A DNA stretch of 64,000 bases, from contig JADYUL010000004.1 of the NCBI GenBank assembly GCA_021531795.1, positions 62,001 to 126,000 of the forward strand, written 5' to 3'. This stretch comes from Lacrimispora saccharolytica. Lineage in GTDB: Bacteria; Bacillota; Clostridia; Lachnospirales; Lachnospiraceae. The translations under genes were made by a program, and so were the position numbers. Of the stretch, positions 1-8,908 are shown in pieces; positions within the stretch are counted from its first letter, which is position 1, and every line of letters starts with the position of its first letter. The notes beneath the pieces are model-generated. The model worked only from the letters and a program-made list of their open reading frames with translations. It did not search any database and was not told the DNA's origin.

Positions 1-1979
1 GCAAGGTCGTAGAGCTGCTCGCATATGAGCTGCTCATTCTTGCCGCTGCCCTCCATCATGCGCTTTACAAGAGGATGGTTGTAATTGAGAACCAGGGTCT
101 CACCCTCTCTCTCCATACCGCCCATGTCACCCATACCGTACATCTTCATCATATCCTGCATACGGCGGCTCTCCTCAGAGAGTGTGATCATGGATGCAAC
201 CTTCTTGTTCTTAAGCTTCTCAAGCTTGATTGCAATCTTGTCCTTCTTTATTGCCTTCTTGAATACCTTGCTGATATTCTCTGTAGCAGCCTCAATCTCC
301 TCCTGCTCCTTCTTGCTGGTCTTGCCCTTGAAGGTATCGGTTACATCGGCATCGATTCTCATGAATTTGATGCCCTCATTCTTAGCCTCAAGCTGTGAGA
401 TGAATGGCTGGTCAATGTTGTGGTTTAGGATAACCGCATCCATCTTGGCCTTCTTAAACATCTCTATGTACTGGCTCTGCTGCTTCTCATCGGTCACATA
501 ATAGATAACCTTCTCCTTCTTCTCATCCTCTGATGCTTCAGCAGACTCAAGGTTCTCTGATTCTGTGCCATCCTCTGCCTGTCCCTCAGCAGCTGCTTCT
601 GTATCCTCTGCCTTAGTTTCGCCGTCCTCATCCTCTGTATCTATCGGCTTAACCTCCAGGCACTCGGGAAGAGTCATATACTTACCGTCAAGGTTCTTAA
701 AGAGGATATAATCTGTCATCTTCTCGCAGAACTTGTCATCCTTCAGGCAGCCAAACTTGATAAACGGAGCAATGTCATCCCAGCACTTCTCGTACTCTTC
801 CTTCTCTGTCTTGCACATGCCAGAGAGCTTGTCTGCTACCTTCTTGGTGATGAAATCGCTGATCTTATTGACAAAGCCGTCATTCTGAAGAGCCGATCTT
901 GATACATTAAGCGGAAGGTCGGGACAGTCGATCACACCCTTAAGCAGCATCAGGAATTCGGGAATAACCTCTTTGATGTTATCCGCAATGAATACCTGAT
1001 TGTTATATAACTTAATTGTTCCCTCAATAGATTCATACTCGGTATTAATCTTAGGGAAGTAGAGAATACCCTTTAAATTAAACGGATAGTCCATATTCAA
1101 ATGAATCCAGAAAAGAGGCTCTCTGTAATCGTTGAAAACCTTTCTGTAGAATTCAAGATATTCTTCCTTGGTACACTCACTCGGATTCTTGGTCCAGAGA
1201 GGATGTGTATCGTTTAAAAGCTCGGGACGCTTACGTATCTTAAGACGGATCTTCTTATCCTTATCATCCTCCTTGGGAGCTATTGTTTCGACAATCTCGT
1301 CTGTCGGAAGCTCTTCTCCCTGGTCTATGGTCTCTGTCTCATCTGTGTTGGCCTTGCTTAAATATATCTCTACAGGCATGAAGGAACAATACTTCTTAAT
1401 AACCTCTCTTGCCTTGTAGATATTACAGAACTCCAGAACATCTTCATTCAGGAAAAGGGTGATGGTTGTACCAACGCCTTCTCTATCACCATCCCTCATC
1501 GCAAATTCTGTTCCGCCGTCGCATTCCCAGTGAACCGGAGTGGCTCCCTCTTTGTATGACAGTGTGTCGATATGAACCTCATCAGCTACCATGAAGGCTG
1601 AGTAGAAGCCAAGTCCGAAGTGTCCGATGATCTGATCATCGTTTGCCTTGTCCTTATATTTCTCTATGAAATCAGTTGCACCGGAAAAAGCGATCTGATT
1701 AATGTATTCCTCCACCTCATCGGCTGTCATTCCCAGACCGTTATCGATGAACTTAAGTGTCTTGTCCTCAGGATTGCAGATCACCTCAATCTTTGGCTTG
1801 TAATCCTCGGAAAGAGTATATTCTCCCATCATATCAAGCTTCTTAAGCTTTGTGATGGCATCACAACCATTGGAAATCAACTCTCTGTAAAAAATGTCAT
1901 GATCTGAATACATCCACTTCTTAATGATCGGGAATATATTGTCACTACTGATTGAAAGACTACCATGTCTCTCTGCCAT
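1..1979 (-). CDS. htpG: HtpG (Hsp90 family molecular chaperone), C-terminus cut by the window edge
   Basis: Cytosolic ATP-dependent chaperone of the Hsp90 family. The start is the ATG at 1979, preceded by AGGAGG at 1988-1993. The N-terminal GHKL ATPase domain shows the N-box ELISNGCDAITK, the G1 loop DNGLGM and the lid/G2 segment GHFGLGFYSAF. A charged linker (EDDKDKK) and the middle domain, with NVSRSALQ, follow. An unusually acidic Glu/Asp/Ala-rich insert (about residues 500-535) is typical of clostridial HtpG. About 659 codons are visible and the stop lies outside the window. A CIRCE operator and a good promoter directly upstream indicate HrcA control. Identity is certain; only the 3' end is missing. 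Confidence 0.97.
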   Translation of the reverse strand, partial: MAERHGSLSISSDNIFPIIKKWMYSDHDIFYRELISNGCDAITKLKKLDMMGEYTLSEDYKPKIEVICNPEDKTLKFIDNGLGMTADEVEEYINQIAFSGATDFIEKYKDKANDDQIIGHFGLGFYSAFMVADEVHIDTLSYKEGATPVHWECDGGTEFAMRDGDREGVGTTITLFLNEDVLEFCNIYKAREVIKKYCSFMPVEIYLSKANTDETETIDQGEELPTDEIVETIAPKEDDKDKKIRLKIRKRPELLNDTHPLWTKNPSECTKEEYLEFYRKVFNDYREPLFWIHLNMDYPFNLKGILYFPKINTEYESIEGTIKLYNNQVFIADNIKEVIPEFLMLLKGVIDCPDLPLNVSRSALQNDGFVNKISDFITKKVADKLSGMCKTEKEEYEKCWDDIAPFIKFGCLKDDKFCEKMTDYILFKNLDGKYMTLPECLEVKPIDTEDEDGETKAEDTEAAAEGQAEDGTESENLESAEASEDEKKEKVIYYVTDEKQQSQYIEMFKKAKMDAVILNHNIDQPFISQLEAKNEGIKFMRIDADVTDTFKGKTSKKEQEEIEAATENISKVFKKAIKKDKIAIKLEKLKNKKVASMITLSEESRRMQDMMKMYGMGDMGGMEREGETLVLNYNHPLVKRMMEGSGKNEQLICEQLYDL

Positions 1980-2002
1980 ATTTATCGCCTCCTAAAAAAT
2001 AT

Positions 2003-2023
2003 CCTTTGGCTATCGCCTAAAGG
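2003..2023 (-). promoter_or_regulatory. 5'-UTR hairpin in the htpG leader
   Basis: CCTTTAGGC and GCCAAAGG flank a short loop, forming a stem between the predicted transcription start and the Shine-Dalgarno sequence. It could stabilise the mRNA or modulate translation. Seen in sequence; its role is inference. Confidence 0.4.
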
Positions 2024-2025
2024 AA

Positions 2026-2054
2026 AGTGTATTACCACTTTGAAATTAAGTCAA
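2026..2054 (-). promoter_or_regulatory. Sigma-A promoter of htpG
   Basis: On the minus strand a TTGACT -35 box (2049-2054) and a TACACT -10 box (2026-2031) are separated by exactly 17 bp. The start codon lies about 47 nt beyond the -10 box. Confidence 0.75.
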
Positions 2055-2061
2055 TAAAAAA

Positions 2062-2088
2062 TTAGCACTCATTTTGCATGAGTGCTAA
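2062..2088. promoter_or_regulatory. CIRCE element (HrcA operator)
   Basis: Perfect 9-9-9 inverted repeat TTAGCACTC-N9-GAGTGCTAA, matching the CIRCE consensus bound by the HrcA repressor. It sits immediately upstream of the htpG -35 box. On the minus strand it is followed directly by TTTTTTA, so the same palindrome could fold as an intrinsic terminator for the upstream PrsA-like gene. Confidence 0.93.
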
Positions 2089-2139
2089 TAAAACGCCCAA
2101 AAGCCTTGATTTTACTGGGTTTGCGCAATTCTAAAACTT

Positions 2140-3201
2140 TTATAAATTAACCAATTCCGACTCGTTCCACCTGTCCTCAAAGACATCAAAGAAGTTCTTG
2201 GAGCCTATTCTTTCATCCTTCATATCCGGCAGGGAATCAAATATCTTATCATTCAATTCACGGCTGACATTCTCTTCAAAGTCGTCATAGATGTCCCTGA
2301 AGGCCTGGTCTCTCCTGTTCTTTAATATCTTCACCTTGTTCTCATCGGTAATCTCTCTGTTGAAGGTGCTGATACACTTTATTATGTGATAACCGAATTC
2401 TGTCTCTACAACGCCGGACACCTCACCACCGGACAGGTTAAAGGCTGCATTCTCAAAGACCGCATCCATCTCACCCTTGCCAAAGGCATAGGTCAGGTTC
2501 GCATCCTCACTGTACTCAGCAGCCAGAGTCTCAAAGTTCTCTCCACCTTCAATTCTTTGCACAAGTTCTTCGGCCAGTCTTTTCTTCTCCTCTTTGGTGA
2601 AGGAGTCAAGTTCAACCCTGTTACCGTTCTCATCTATATCGAAGGTCTTAAGCAGGATATGCTCAACCGTGATGGTTCTTGCCTCATCATCACTGATCTC
2701 CGGATTGATATCCTTGATTATCGTGCTATACATGAGTTTGGACATACCGTACTCATAATACATATCATAAATCTTATCCCTGTCTATCTGATACCTTGAT
2801 AACTCCTCCTCGGATATTGATTCCAGATACTCATCAGTTGCTTCATTAATAACACTAAGCAACTCCTCCGTCGGTTCAACTCCTCTGTCTAACGCCAATA
2901 GATTAATGACCTTAACCTGTGATACCTTGGCAAGCGCCTGCTGCTTGACATTCTCACCTAAGGTCTCGCCCTCTACGCTTGCCTCAAAGATGTCTCTCCC
3001 ATACACATCCACATACTCTCCCGCAATATTGGATATATACACCAGCATCTCCGTCCTGCTGCAGGTCATGTCGTCTACGCGAAAAACCTCATCCTTCGAC
3101 ATACCGACCGACATAACGACCCTCACATCGCTCAGGTCTCCACAGCCTGCAAGCAGCATCACCATTATCAAAATTGTCGCCAAAATAACGTTTCTTCTCA
3201 T
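2140..3201 (-). CDS. PrsA-like lipoprotein foldase (parvulin peptidyl-prolyl isomerase)
   Basis: Probable extracytoplasmic, membrane-anchored folding factor for secreted proteins. The 353-residue product starts with a lipoprotein signal peptide ending in LLAG-C (Cys20). A parvulin-type PPIC domain spans about residues 174-280; recognisable parts are TVEHILLKT near its start, then NFETLAAEYSED and ETEFGYHIIKC. The N- and C-terminal helical segments resemble the SurA/PrsA chaperone arms. No convincing ribosome binding site precedes the ATG at 3201; the region upstream is occupied by a short hairpin and the 140-bp palindromic element. It lies downstream of purC and upstream of htpG. The family is clear, but exact orthology to prsA is not established. 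Confidence 0.85.
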   Translation of the reverse strand: MRRNVILATILIMVMLLAGCGDLSDVRVVMSVGMSKDEVFRVDDMTCSRTEMLVYISNIAGEYVDVYGRDIFEASVEGETLGENVKQQALAKVSQVKVINLLALDRGVEPTEELLSVINEATDEYLESISEEELSRYQIDRDKIYDMYYEYGMSKLMYSTIIKDINPEISDDEARTITVEHILLKTFDIDENGNRVELDSFTKEEKKRLAEELVQRIEGGENFETLAAEYSEDANLTYAFGKGEMDAVFENAAFNLSGGEVSGVVETEFGYHIIKCISTFNREITDENKVKILKNRRDQAFRDIYDDFEENVSRELNDKIFDSLPDMKDERIGSKNFFDVFEDRWNESELVNL

Positions 3202-3216
3202 GCTTACAAAAAGTAA

Positions 3217-3356
3217 GTAGCGGAGCTAATATGATAGTTCGCCGGGTACTAAGACAACGCCGGTACTTAGTGGGCGTCCTTTGCCCACTTATGTATCCGC
3301 TGCGTTGGCGCAGTAGCGAGAGCGTGCCCGGAGAACTATCATATGTAATCCGCTAC
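3217..3356. repeat. 140-bp imperfect palindromic element with nested hairpins (possible MITE-like unit)
   Basis: The two ends form 33-bp inverted arms matching at about 27 of 33 positions. Each arm has an 8-bp tip GTAGCGGA and a 12-bp block ATATGATAGTTC separated by four non-matching bases. Internal hairpins include AGTGGGC...GCCCACT and GCTGCG...CGCAG. No reading frame of note lies inside. It fills most of the space between purC and the PrsA-like gene and ends 15 bp before the latter's start codon. It may be a small non-autonomous mobile element or a structured RNA; no second copy was seen in this window. Confidence 0.6.
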
Positions 3357-3376
3357 GTATAATTCGAAAAACTTGA

Positions 3377-4237
3377 TTACAGGTCCTTGCCTGTGAGGAG
3401 CTTGTAGCCCTGGAGGTACTTGTCGATGGTCTTGTCGACAATGTCCTGAGGCAGAGTCCAGTTGTGGTTCTCGTTGCTCTTGAGCCAGTCTCTTGCAAAC
3501 TGCTTATCAAAAGATGGCTGAGAATGACCGGGCTCATAGGTGTCTGCAGGCCAGAATCTTGAGCTGTCAGGAGTAAGCATCTCATCACCGATTACAATCT
3601 CTCCGTCCTCGTTAAGTCCGAATTCAAACTTGGTGTCAGCAATAATGATACCCTTGCTGAGGGCATACTCAGCACACTTCTTGTAGAGTGCGATTGTCAT
3701 GTCCTTAAGCTTGGTAGCATATTCCAATCCCTTGCCCGCGAAACGCTTCTCAAGATATTCAATGCTCTGCTCAAAGCTGATATTCTCATCATGATCACCA
3801 ATCTCTGCTTTTGTTGAAGGTGTGTAGATGGGCTCAGGAAGCTTGTCGGATTCCATAAGACCCTCGGGAAGTGTAATTCCACAGACTGTTCCGTTCTTCT
3901 TGTAGCTCTCCCAGCCTGAGCCGGTGATGTAACCTCTGACGATACACTCAACCGGTAACATCTCAAGCTTCTTGCACAGCATACTGTTGCCGTCAAACTT
4001 AGGCTGTCTGAAATATTCGGGCATATCGTTAACATCAACTGAAATCATATGATTGGGAACGATGTCCTGTGTATAATCGAACCAGAACTTGCTCATCTGT
4101 GTAAGCACGGTTCCTTTCTTGGTAACCTCATTATTAAGAATCACGTCAAAGCAACTGATCCTGTCTGTGGCAACCATGATCAGGCTGTCACCATTATCAT
4201 AAATCTCCCTAACCTTACCTTCTTTAATCGGCTTCAT
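3377..4237 (-). CDS. purC: SAICAR synthetase (phosphoribosylaminoimidazole-succinocarboxamide synthase)
   Basis: Catalyses ATP-dependent condensation of CAIR with aspartate in de novo purine synthesis. The 286-residue protein has the N-terminal KEGKVREIYD nucleotide-binding segment and the signatures RGYITGSGW and ADTKFEFG. GDEMLTPDSSRFWP near the C-terminus is also characteristic. The size fits the longer SAICAR synthetase class (about 290 residues). An upstream ATG at 4258 overlaps the only good ribosome binding site (GAGGAGA), so the second Met at 4237 is preferred. It lies 27 nt after the GH53 gene on the same strand. No other pur gene is adjacent; purN is far away at 50.4 kb. Confidence 0.95.
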   Translation of the reverse strand: MKPIKEGKVREIYDNGDSLIMVATDRISCFDVILNNEVTKKGTVLTQMSKFWFDYTQDIVPNHMISVDVNDMPEYFRQPKFDGNSMLCKKLEMLPVECIVRGYITGSGWESYKKNGTVCGITLPEGLMESDKLPEPIYTPSTKAEIGDHDENISFEQSIEYLEKRFAGKGLEYATKLKDMTIALYKKCAEYALSKGIIIADTKFEFGLNEDGEIVIGDEMLTPDSSRFWPADTYEPGHSQPSFDKQFARDWLKSNENHNWTLPQDIVDKTIDKYLQGYKLLTGKDL

Positions 4238-4264
4238 ACTAATCAATTCTCTCCTCATCTTGTT

Positions 4265-6352
4265 CTACTGAAGGCAGAACGTGAAATCATCCATGGTTCC
4301 CCAGCCTCCGCCGCTTCCTGCAACGTAGACTCCGACCGTGACATCATCCTCTCCGTTAAGACTGATATTACTAATCTCAGCCTCCTTCCAGTTCTGCCAG
4401 CCATCAAGTGATATTATATCACTCTGCATTACCATATCGCCACCTATAATAACATATAAGTACACATTTGATAAAGAGCCCATGTCTCCGCCCTGAAGGA
4501 AGGCAGTTGCCTTATATTCACCCTTTGGAAGAACTCCAAGTTCCTGCTGGACGTTAAATTCGAAGTCAGATGTGTCGTAATAATGGAAGGCCTTCTCACC
4601 GCTGTAGGCATCAGCCTCCTTAAGCTGAATATCGGTGATATTCTTCTCTGCTATCGTCTCCCACATGGAGGCATCTTCTTCTTCGAAGCCGGGATTAACA
4701 ACATAATTAATATTTGCAACCGATACAGTTGCTTCAACCTCTAAGGTAATATCCTCACCGTCTACGCTGCCAACGCCCTTTACCTTATATACTCCTGCTT
4801 CCTCTGTATTGATCTTAGCAAGATCTTCTTCATTCCAGCTTACATTAATAGGCTTATCACAAGAAGTATCATTATATCTGGCACTAAGGGTATCCGGCAT
4901 ATCCGGTTCTCCACCAATGCTAACCTCGATATCCAGTCCTTCTACAGACTCAATTGTAAGCGTTTGACCCACCGCACCATGATTAACATATTTAAATACA
5001 TCTAATGATGCCAGTGCACGACCGTCAAAATCAAAGAGGGCCTGGTTGTCCCACGAAGAACCTCCGTAATACTTGCCTGCGTCATTGGGGTCATAAGCAC
5101 CTGCATAGCTGGTAGCCCAGCCTGCACCTTTCTCCTCCCAGAGGTTGGTTCTCTCTCCGGCATCACTCCCCACCGGAAGCCAGGCGGGCTCCCAATAGAA
5201 CACGCCCATAGCTCCTGCAAGATTAGCCGCAGCCATAACATCTCTTAGTGAATTGGCCTGACCCTGTACAGACACGGGGTAATCAGTCGTCATTTTGTCA
5301 CCCACGATAGAATTGCCGCTTCCGTCGCCATCTTCTGCAGTATAAGGATATGCAGTCTCCATGACGCAGGTCTTAACACCATAGGTCTCACTAATGTTAC
5401 TAAGCACCTCTGTCATGTTCTCAAGTGTGCCGTGCCAGTAAGGATAATATGAAACGCCGAAAATATCATAATCGATCCGGGCATTGTTCAGATCTCTCGT
5501 TATCTTCTCAATACCGGACACATCATCAATGCTTGTATAATGAACCGCTGCATCAATATCCATGCCGTTTGCCTCAGCGAACTCATGAACCGCATCAACG
5601 CCCGCCTTAATCAGATCAAGTCTGTTTGACAGCGCTCTTTCACCGGCTATACCGTTGTTGATCTCGTTTCCGACTTGCACCATTGTAACCTTCGCACCCG
5701 CATCAACAATTGTCTTAAGGCTTTCTAAGGTATAATCGTAAAGAGCCGACTTCTTCTCAGGCAAGGTCATGTCCTTCCATGCCTTCGGACACATCTGCTT
5801 ATTGGGGTCTGCCCAGAAGTCTGAGTAATGGAAGTCTACACAGGTATTAATTCCATAGGCAGCTGCCCTGGCACCAATCTTAGCTGCCGTTTCGGCAGTA
5901 CAGTTACCTCCGCCGTAGCCGTGCCCTTCTTCATCAAACGGGTCGTTCCACACTCTAATCCTCACGCAGTTAACTCCGGCATCTGCCAGAATCTTCATGA
6001 TATCTTCCTCGTTACCGTCAGCATCCTTGTATGTAACTCCACAATCTTCCTCCACAAGAAGACTGGAAATATCCACTCCCTTTATGAAATCTTCGTCGAT
6101 TCCTTCAATTGCCTCTACGAATATTTCTGCTTCCTCCACATCTTCAGGAAGCGTCGGAACGTAGATTTTTTCTGTTGCATTAACGTAAGCATTCATGTCT
6201 GCAGAAGCGTCGTTTGCAAAGTCCGTATTGCTTCCGCATCCTGCAAGGCTTACGGTAATAAGCGACATAATTATGCACAGTGACAATGCATGTCTGAATT
6301 TTCCAAATGTGTGTAATAGCCGGTTAATTACTTCTGTTTGTCTGGTTATCAT
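4265..6352 (-). CDS. Secreted GH53 arabinogalactan endo-beta-1,4-galactanase (lipoprotein)
   Basis: Predicted cell-surface endo-galactanase cutting beta-1,4-galactan side chains of pectin. The ATG at 6352 follows AAGGAG by 8 nt. A lipoprotein signal ends at SLAG-C39. The GH53 barrel begins near residue 75 and contains CVRIRVWNDP and DFHYSDFWADP. It also holds the acid/base Glu in QVGNEINNG and the nucleophile Glu in CVMETAYPYT. A bacterial Ig-like domain follows. The last 150 residues (from VNPGFEEEDASMWE) form a beta-sandwich resembling galactan-binding CBM61 modules; that assignment is inference. The LacI-type regulator gene directly upstream suggests substrate-responsive control. Confidence 0.92.
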   Translation of the reverse strand: MITRQTEVINRLLHTFGKFRHALSLCIIMSLITVSLAGCGSNTDFANDASADMNAYVNATEKIYVPTLPEDVEEAEIFVEAIEGIDEDFIKGVDISSLLVEEDCGVTYKDADGNEEDIMKILADAGVNCVRIRVWNDPFDEEGHGYGGGNCTAETAAKIGARAAAYGINTCVDFHYSDFWADPNKQMCPKAWKDMTLPEKKSALYDYTLESLKTIVDAGAKVTMVQVGNEINNGIAGERALSNRLDLIKAGVDAVHEFAEANGMDIDAAVHYTSIDDVSGIEKITRDLNNARIDYDIFGVSYYPYWHGTLENMTEVLSNISETYGVKTCVMETAYPYTAEDGDGSGNSIVGDKMTTDYPVSVQGQANSLRDVMAAANLAGAMGVFYWEPAWLPVGSDAGERTNLWEEKGAGWATSYAGAYDPNDAGKYYGGSSWDNQALFDFDGRALASLDVFKYVNHGAVGQTLTIESVEGLDIEVSIGGEPDMPDTLSARYNDTSCDKPINVSWNEEDLAKINTEEAGVYKVKGVGSVDGEDITLEVEATVSVANINYVVNPGFEEEDASMWETIAEKNITDIQLKEADAYSGEKAFHYYDTSDFEFNVQQELGVLPKGEYKATAFLQGGDMGSLSNVYLYVIIGGDMVMQSDIISLDGWQNWKEAEISNISLNGEDDVTVGVYVAGSGGGWGTMDDFTFCLQ

Positions 6353-6427
6353 CCTGCTGCTCCTTATTATGAATATAATGTTGATTGATAAATTACTTTT
6401 TCCTTTGCCAACATTATATTTCATAAT

Positions 6428-6445
6428 CCGGGTTTGCGCAACCGG
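6428..6445. promoter_or_regulatory. Candidate operator between lacI-type gene and GH53 gene
   Basis: CCGG...CCGG flanks contain the perfect palindrome TTGCGCAA (6434-6441), next to AACCGGTT (6440-6447). It lies in the 109-bp gap upstream of the galactanase gene, where the neighbouring LacI-family protein would be expected to bind. LacI-family operators are short palindromes with a central CG or GC step. No binding evidence exists, and the register is ambiguous. Confidence 0.35.
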
Positions 6446-6461
6446 TTATTCATAAAACATT

Positions 6462-7472
6462 TTAGCAGCTTTGTCGAATGACTAATGATACCGGGAGATT
6501 GATCAGTGTATCGCTGCTGCCGCTTGACTTAAGTTCAATAAGTTTCTCTATCGCAACCTTTGCTCTAAGGGCGCCATCCTGCTTAACCGTGGTAAGCGTC
6601 GGAGACACCATCTCACAGATCGGATTGTCATCAAAGCCTGCAACCGCTATATCCTCGGGCACCCTCAGTCCGTTGTCTTTAAGCACTCTCATTATCTCCG
6701 CTGCGTAAGCATCACTTACTGCAAAGACTGCATCTGCCTCTTTGAAATCATCCATGTGTTCATCATAGAATTGCATTCTCTTATCTTTATGCATGGGAAG
6801 AATAAGTTTTCTGCAGTTATCTTCACCATAGGCTGATATAAAGCCTTCGATTCTTTCTTTATCTACACCCATCTCATTGTCGGACAGAATGAGTGTCAGT
6901 CCGAAGCGTTTTTGCCGAAAATACTCGCCCATCTGTCTGCCTCCGTCGAAGTTATCGATGGTGATGTTGGCTATTCGCTCAGGGTTGTTGCAGTAGCCGT
7001 CATATATTACGAACGGGATTCGCATGTGGTTGCGAAGGTAGGAGTAGTCCTGGTGGCAAAAGCCTATGATGACAATCCCGTCCATGTTCCACATCGAAGC
7101 AAACTTGATGACATCATCTGCCGTTTTGGCTTTCTTGACCATCATGAAGAAACCGTTTCTCTCAATTTCATCCGAGAGGTGATTGAGCGAGGATGCGATG
7201 AAGGCGTCTTCCAGGGTGTGACCCTCATACTTCTCATGGTCATTGACAAAGACACCGATTATCTTCGAAGAATTCTGCGCAAGCAGGATTCCTGCCATGT
7301 TAGGTATATATCCGCGCTTCTCCAGGGTCTCCTGAACCTTAGCGATGGTTGCTTCAGAGACCTTGGCGGTTTTGCCGTGGATGACATTGGAGACAGTTGC
7401 GGTGCTTACACCCAGCTCCTCTGCTATGTCTGCTATTCTTATCGGTCTGTTCTCATCTCTTTCCTTAATCAT
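6462..7472 (-). CDS. LacI/GalR family transcriptional regulator
   Basis: 336-residue sugar-responsive repressor. The N-terminal HTH is RIADIAEELGVSTATVSNVI with the hinge helix that follows. The rest is a periplasmic-binding-protein-like effector domain (KIIGVFVNDHEKYEGH, MDGIVIIGF, AVSDAYAAEIMRVL, DIAVAGFDDNPICE). It sits between the MATE exporter and the GH53 galactanase on one strand, so it most likely controls the galactanase. Effector and operator are not known. The Shine-Dalgarno sequence (AAGGG) is weak. Confidence 0.92.
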   Translation of the reverse strand: MIKERDENRPIRIADIAEELGVSTATVSNVIHGKTAKVSEATIAKVQETLEKRGYIPNMAGILLAQNSSKIIGVFVNDHEKYEGHTLEDAFIASSLNHLSDEIERNGFFMMVKKAKTADDVIKFASMWNMDGIVIIGFCHQDYSYLRNHMRIPFVIYDGYCNNPERIANITIDNFDGGRQMGEYFRQKRFGLTLILSDNEMGVDKERIEGFISAYGEDNCRKLILPMHKDKRMQFYDEHMDDFKEADAVFAVSDAYAAEIMRVLKDNGLRVPEDIAVAGFDDNPICEMVSPTLTTVKQDGALRAKVAIEKLIELKSSGSSDTLINLPVSLVIRQSC

Positions 7473-7488
7473 TGATTATTACCCTTTA

Positions 7489-8862
7489 TTAATTACCATC
7501 AATATTGTTGCCGGCCTCAAGTCTGTTCATCCAGACGCGTTTCTTCATAACCACAAGTCCTATTATCATTCTCACGCATTCCTCAAGAGAGAGGATGAAA
7601 TATACGTAAGGGATGCTTAGCTTAAGCACTCTGGATGATAGAAGTCCAAGCGGTACACCGAAGCACCAGGTACCGATAAGGTCAATCATCATAACATACT
7701 GGGTCTTGCCGCCGCTTCGGATAATTCCGCCACCCAGGATCATGTTAATGACCTTAACGGGTGCCATAATTGCAAATACAAACAATATGCTGACAGTAAT
7801 GCTCTTAACTTCATCACTTACATTATATATCCTTACATACAGGCCGGCGGTAAGCAGAACGACAATCGACAGAATGACAGATGCAATTAATCCGTACTTG
7901 ATCAGCTTCTTTCCGCTGTTGTAGGCGTCATCATAATCTCCGGCTCCCAGCCTCTTGCCAATGATTATCGCTGCTGCCGAGGCAAGTCCGCTCAGTGCCC
8001 CAATCAGAAGTCCCTGAATCGGGTTGATCAGGGTCATTGCCGCCATGGAATCGGTTCCCATGTGTCCATATATCATAGCATACACATTCTCTCCAAGACT
8101 CCACATAGTCTCAGAAAACAGAGCCGGAGAAAGCATTGCCAGATACTGTACTGTATTGAAGCTTCCGATATTCGAATAGGATATCGACTTGTCCTTCTTA
8201 ATCACATTATCACGTGACACCAGCACCACAAACATAATAAGGAAGTTGACACACTGTGCAGCCACACTTGCAACAGCAGCACCCTTCACACCCATTTTAG
8301 GTGCTCCGAACCTGCCGAAAATAAGAATGTAATTAAGTACTGTATTAAGTACCGCCGAGAATATGCTGGCATAAAGCGGAAGCTTCGCCTTCTCCATGCA
8401 TCGAAAGACGGTGGAGATAATCGTAGCTGCTGCTAAAGGGAGAAAGGTAAGCACGAAGATACGTAAGTATGACGCTGCCTCCGCTATAGTTGCCACATCT
8501 TCCGTATACAATCCCATAATAAATTCAGGAAAGCATATGCAAACAAAGGTAAAAATAAGCGCAATGATAAGTGTTAATCCCAAATTGACGTTAAAGCTTC
8601 TTCTGACCTCGGGCTTGTTCTCCTGACCAATATACTGCGCAATCATGATGCCTGCTATTCCGCTCACAGCAGACACGATTACATTAAAAATGCTCGCGAA
8701 CTTACCTGCCAGACCAACCCCGGCTACGCTTACACTTCCAAGCTGACCGATCATAATCTGGTCAATGATTCCAAAGGAAGCCTGTAGCATGGACTGCAGT
8801 GCAACCGGCAGTGCCAGGGTAAGTACTAGATTCAAAAATACTTTATTATCACTCTTTTTCAT
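7489..8862 (-). CDS. MATE family multidrug/cation antiporter
   Basis: 457-residue integral membrane protein with about twelve hydrophobic segments and the MATE N-terminal signature LPVALQSMLQASFGIIDQIM. Family members export drugs or metabolites using Na+ or H+ gradients. The ATG at 8862 follows AGGAGA; an alternative ATG at 8874 overlaps that site. The long 5' leader holds a near-perfect 47-nt hairpin and a possible leader peptide, suggesting attenuation. It lies 16 bp upstream of the LacI-type gene and may be cotranscribed with it. Substrate unknown. Confidence 0.92.
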   Translation of the reverse strand: MKKSDNKVFLNLVLTLALPVALQSMLQASFGIIDQIMIGQLGSVSVAGVGLAGKFASIFNVIVSAVSGIAGIMIAQYIGQENKPEVRRSFNVNLGLTLIIALIFTFVCICFPEFIMGLYTEDVATIAEAASYLRIFVLTFLPLAAATIISTVFRCMEKAKLPLYASIFSAVLNTVLNYILIFGRFGAPKMGVKGAAVASVAAQCVNFLIMFVVLVSRDNVIKKDKSISYSNIGSFNTVQYLAMLSPALFSETMWSLGENVYAMIYGHMGTDSMAAMTLINPIQGLLIGALSGLASAAAIIIGKRLGAGDYDDAYNSGKKLIKYGLIASVILSIVVLLTAGLYVRIYNVSDEVKSITVSILFVFAIMAPVKVINMILGGGIIRSGGKTQYVMMIDLIGTWCFGVPLGLLSSRVLKLSIPYVYFILSLEECVRMIIGLVVMKKRVWMNRLEAGNNIDGN

Positions 8863-8908
8863 AATTCTCCTCATGATAGTGCCTAACTTTGATTTCTATA
8901 TACAATAA

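Noticed and set aside
2117-2128. 12-mer GGGTTTGCGCAA shared with the candidate operator at 6430-6441
   Set aside because: One shared 12-mer in 64 kb is expected by chance, and the two contexts have no functional link.
5002-5241. Frames antisense to, or out of frame with, large genes such as this 79-codon one inside the GH53 gene
   Set aside because: They lie entirely inside well-recognised genes and have no ribosome binding site or family resemblance.
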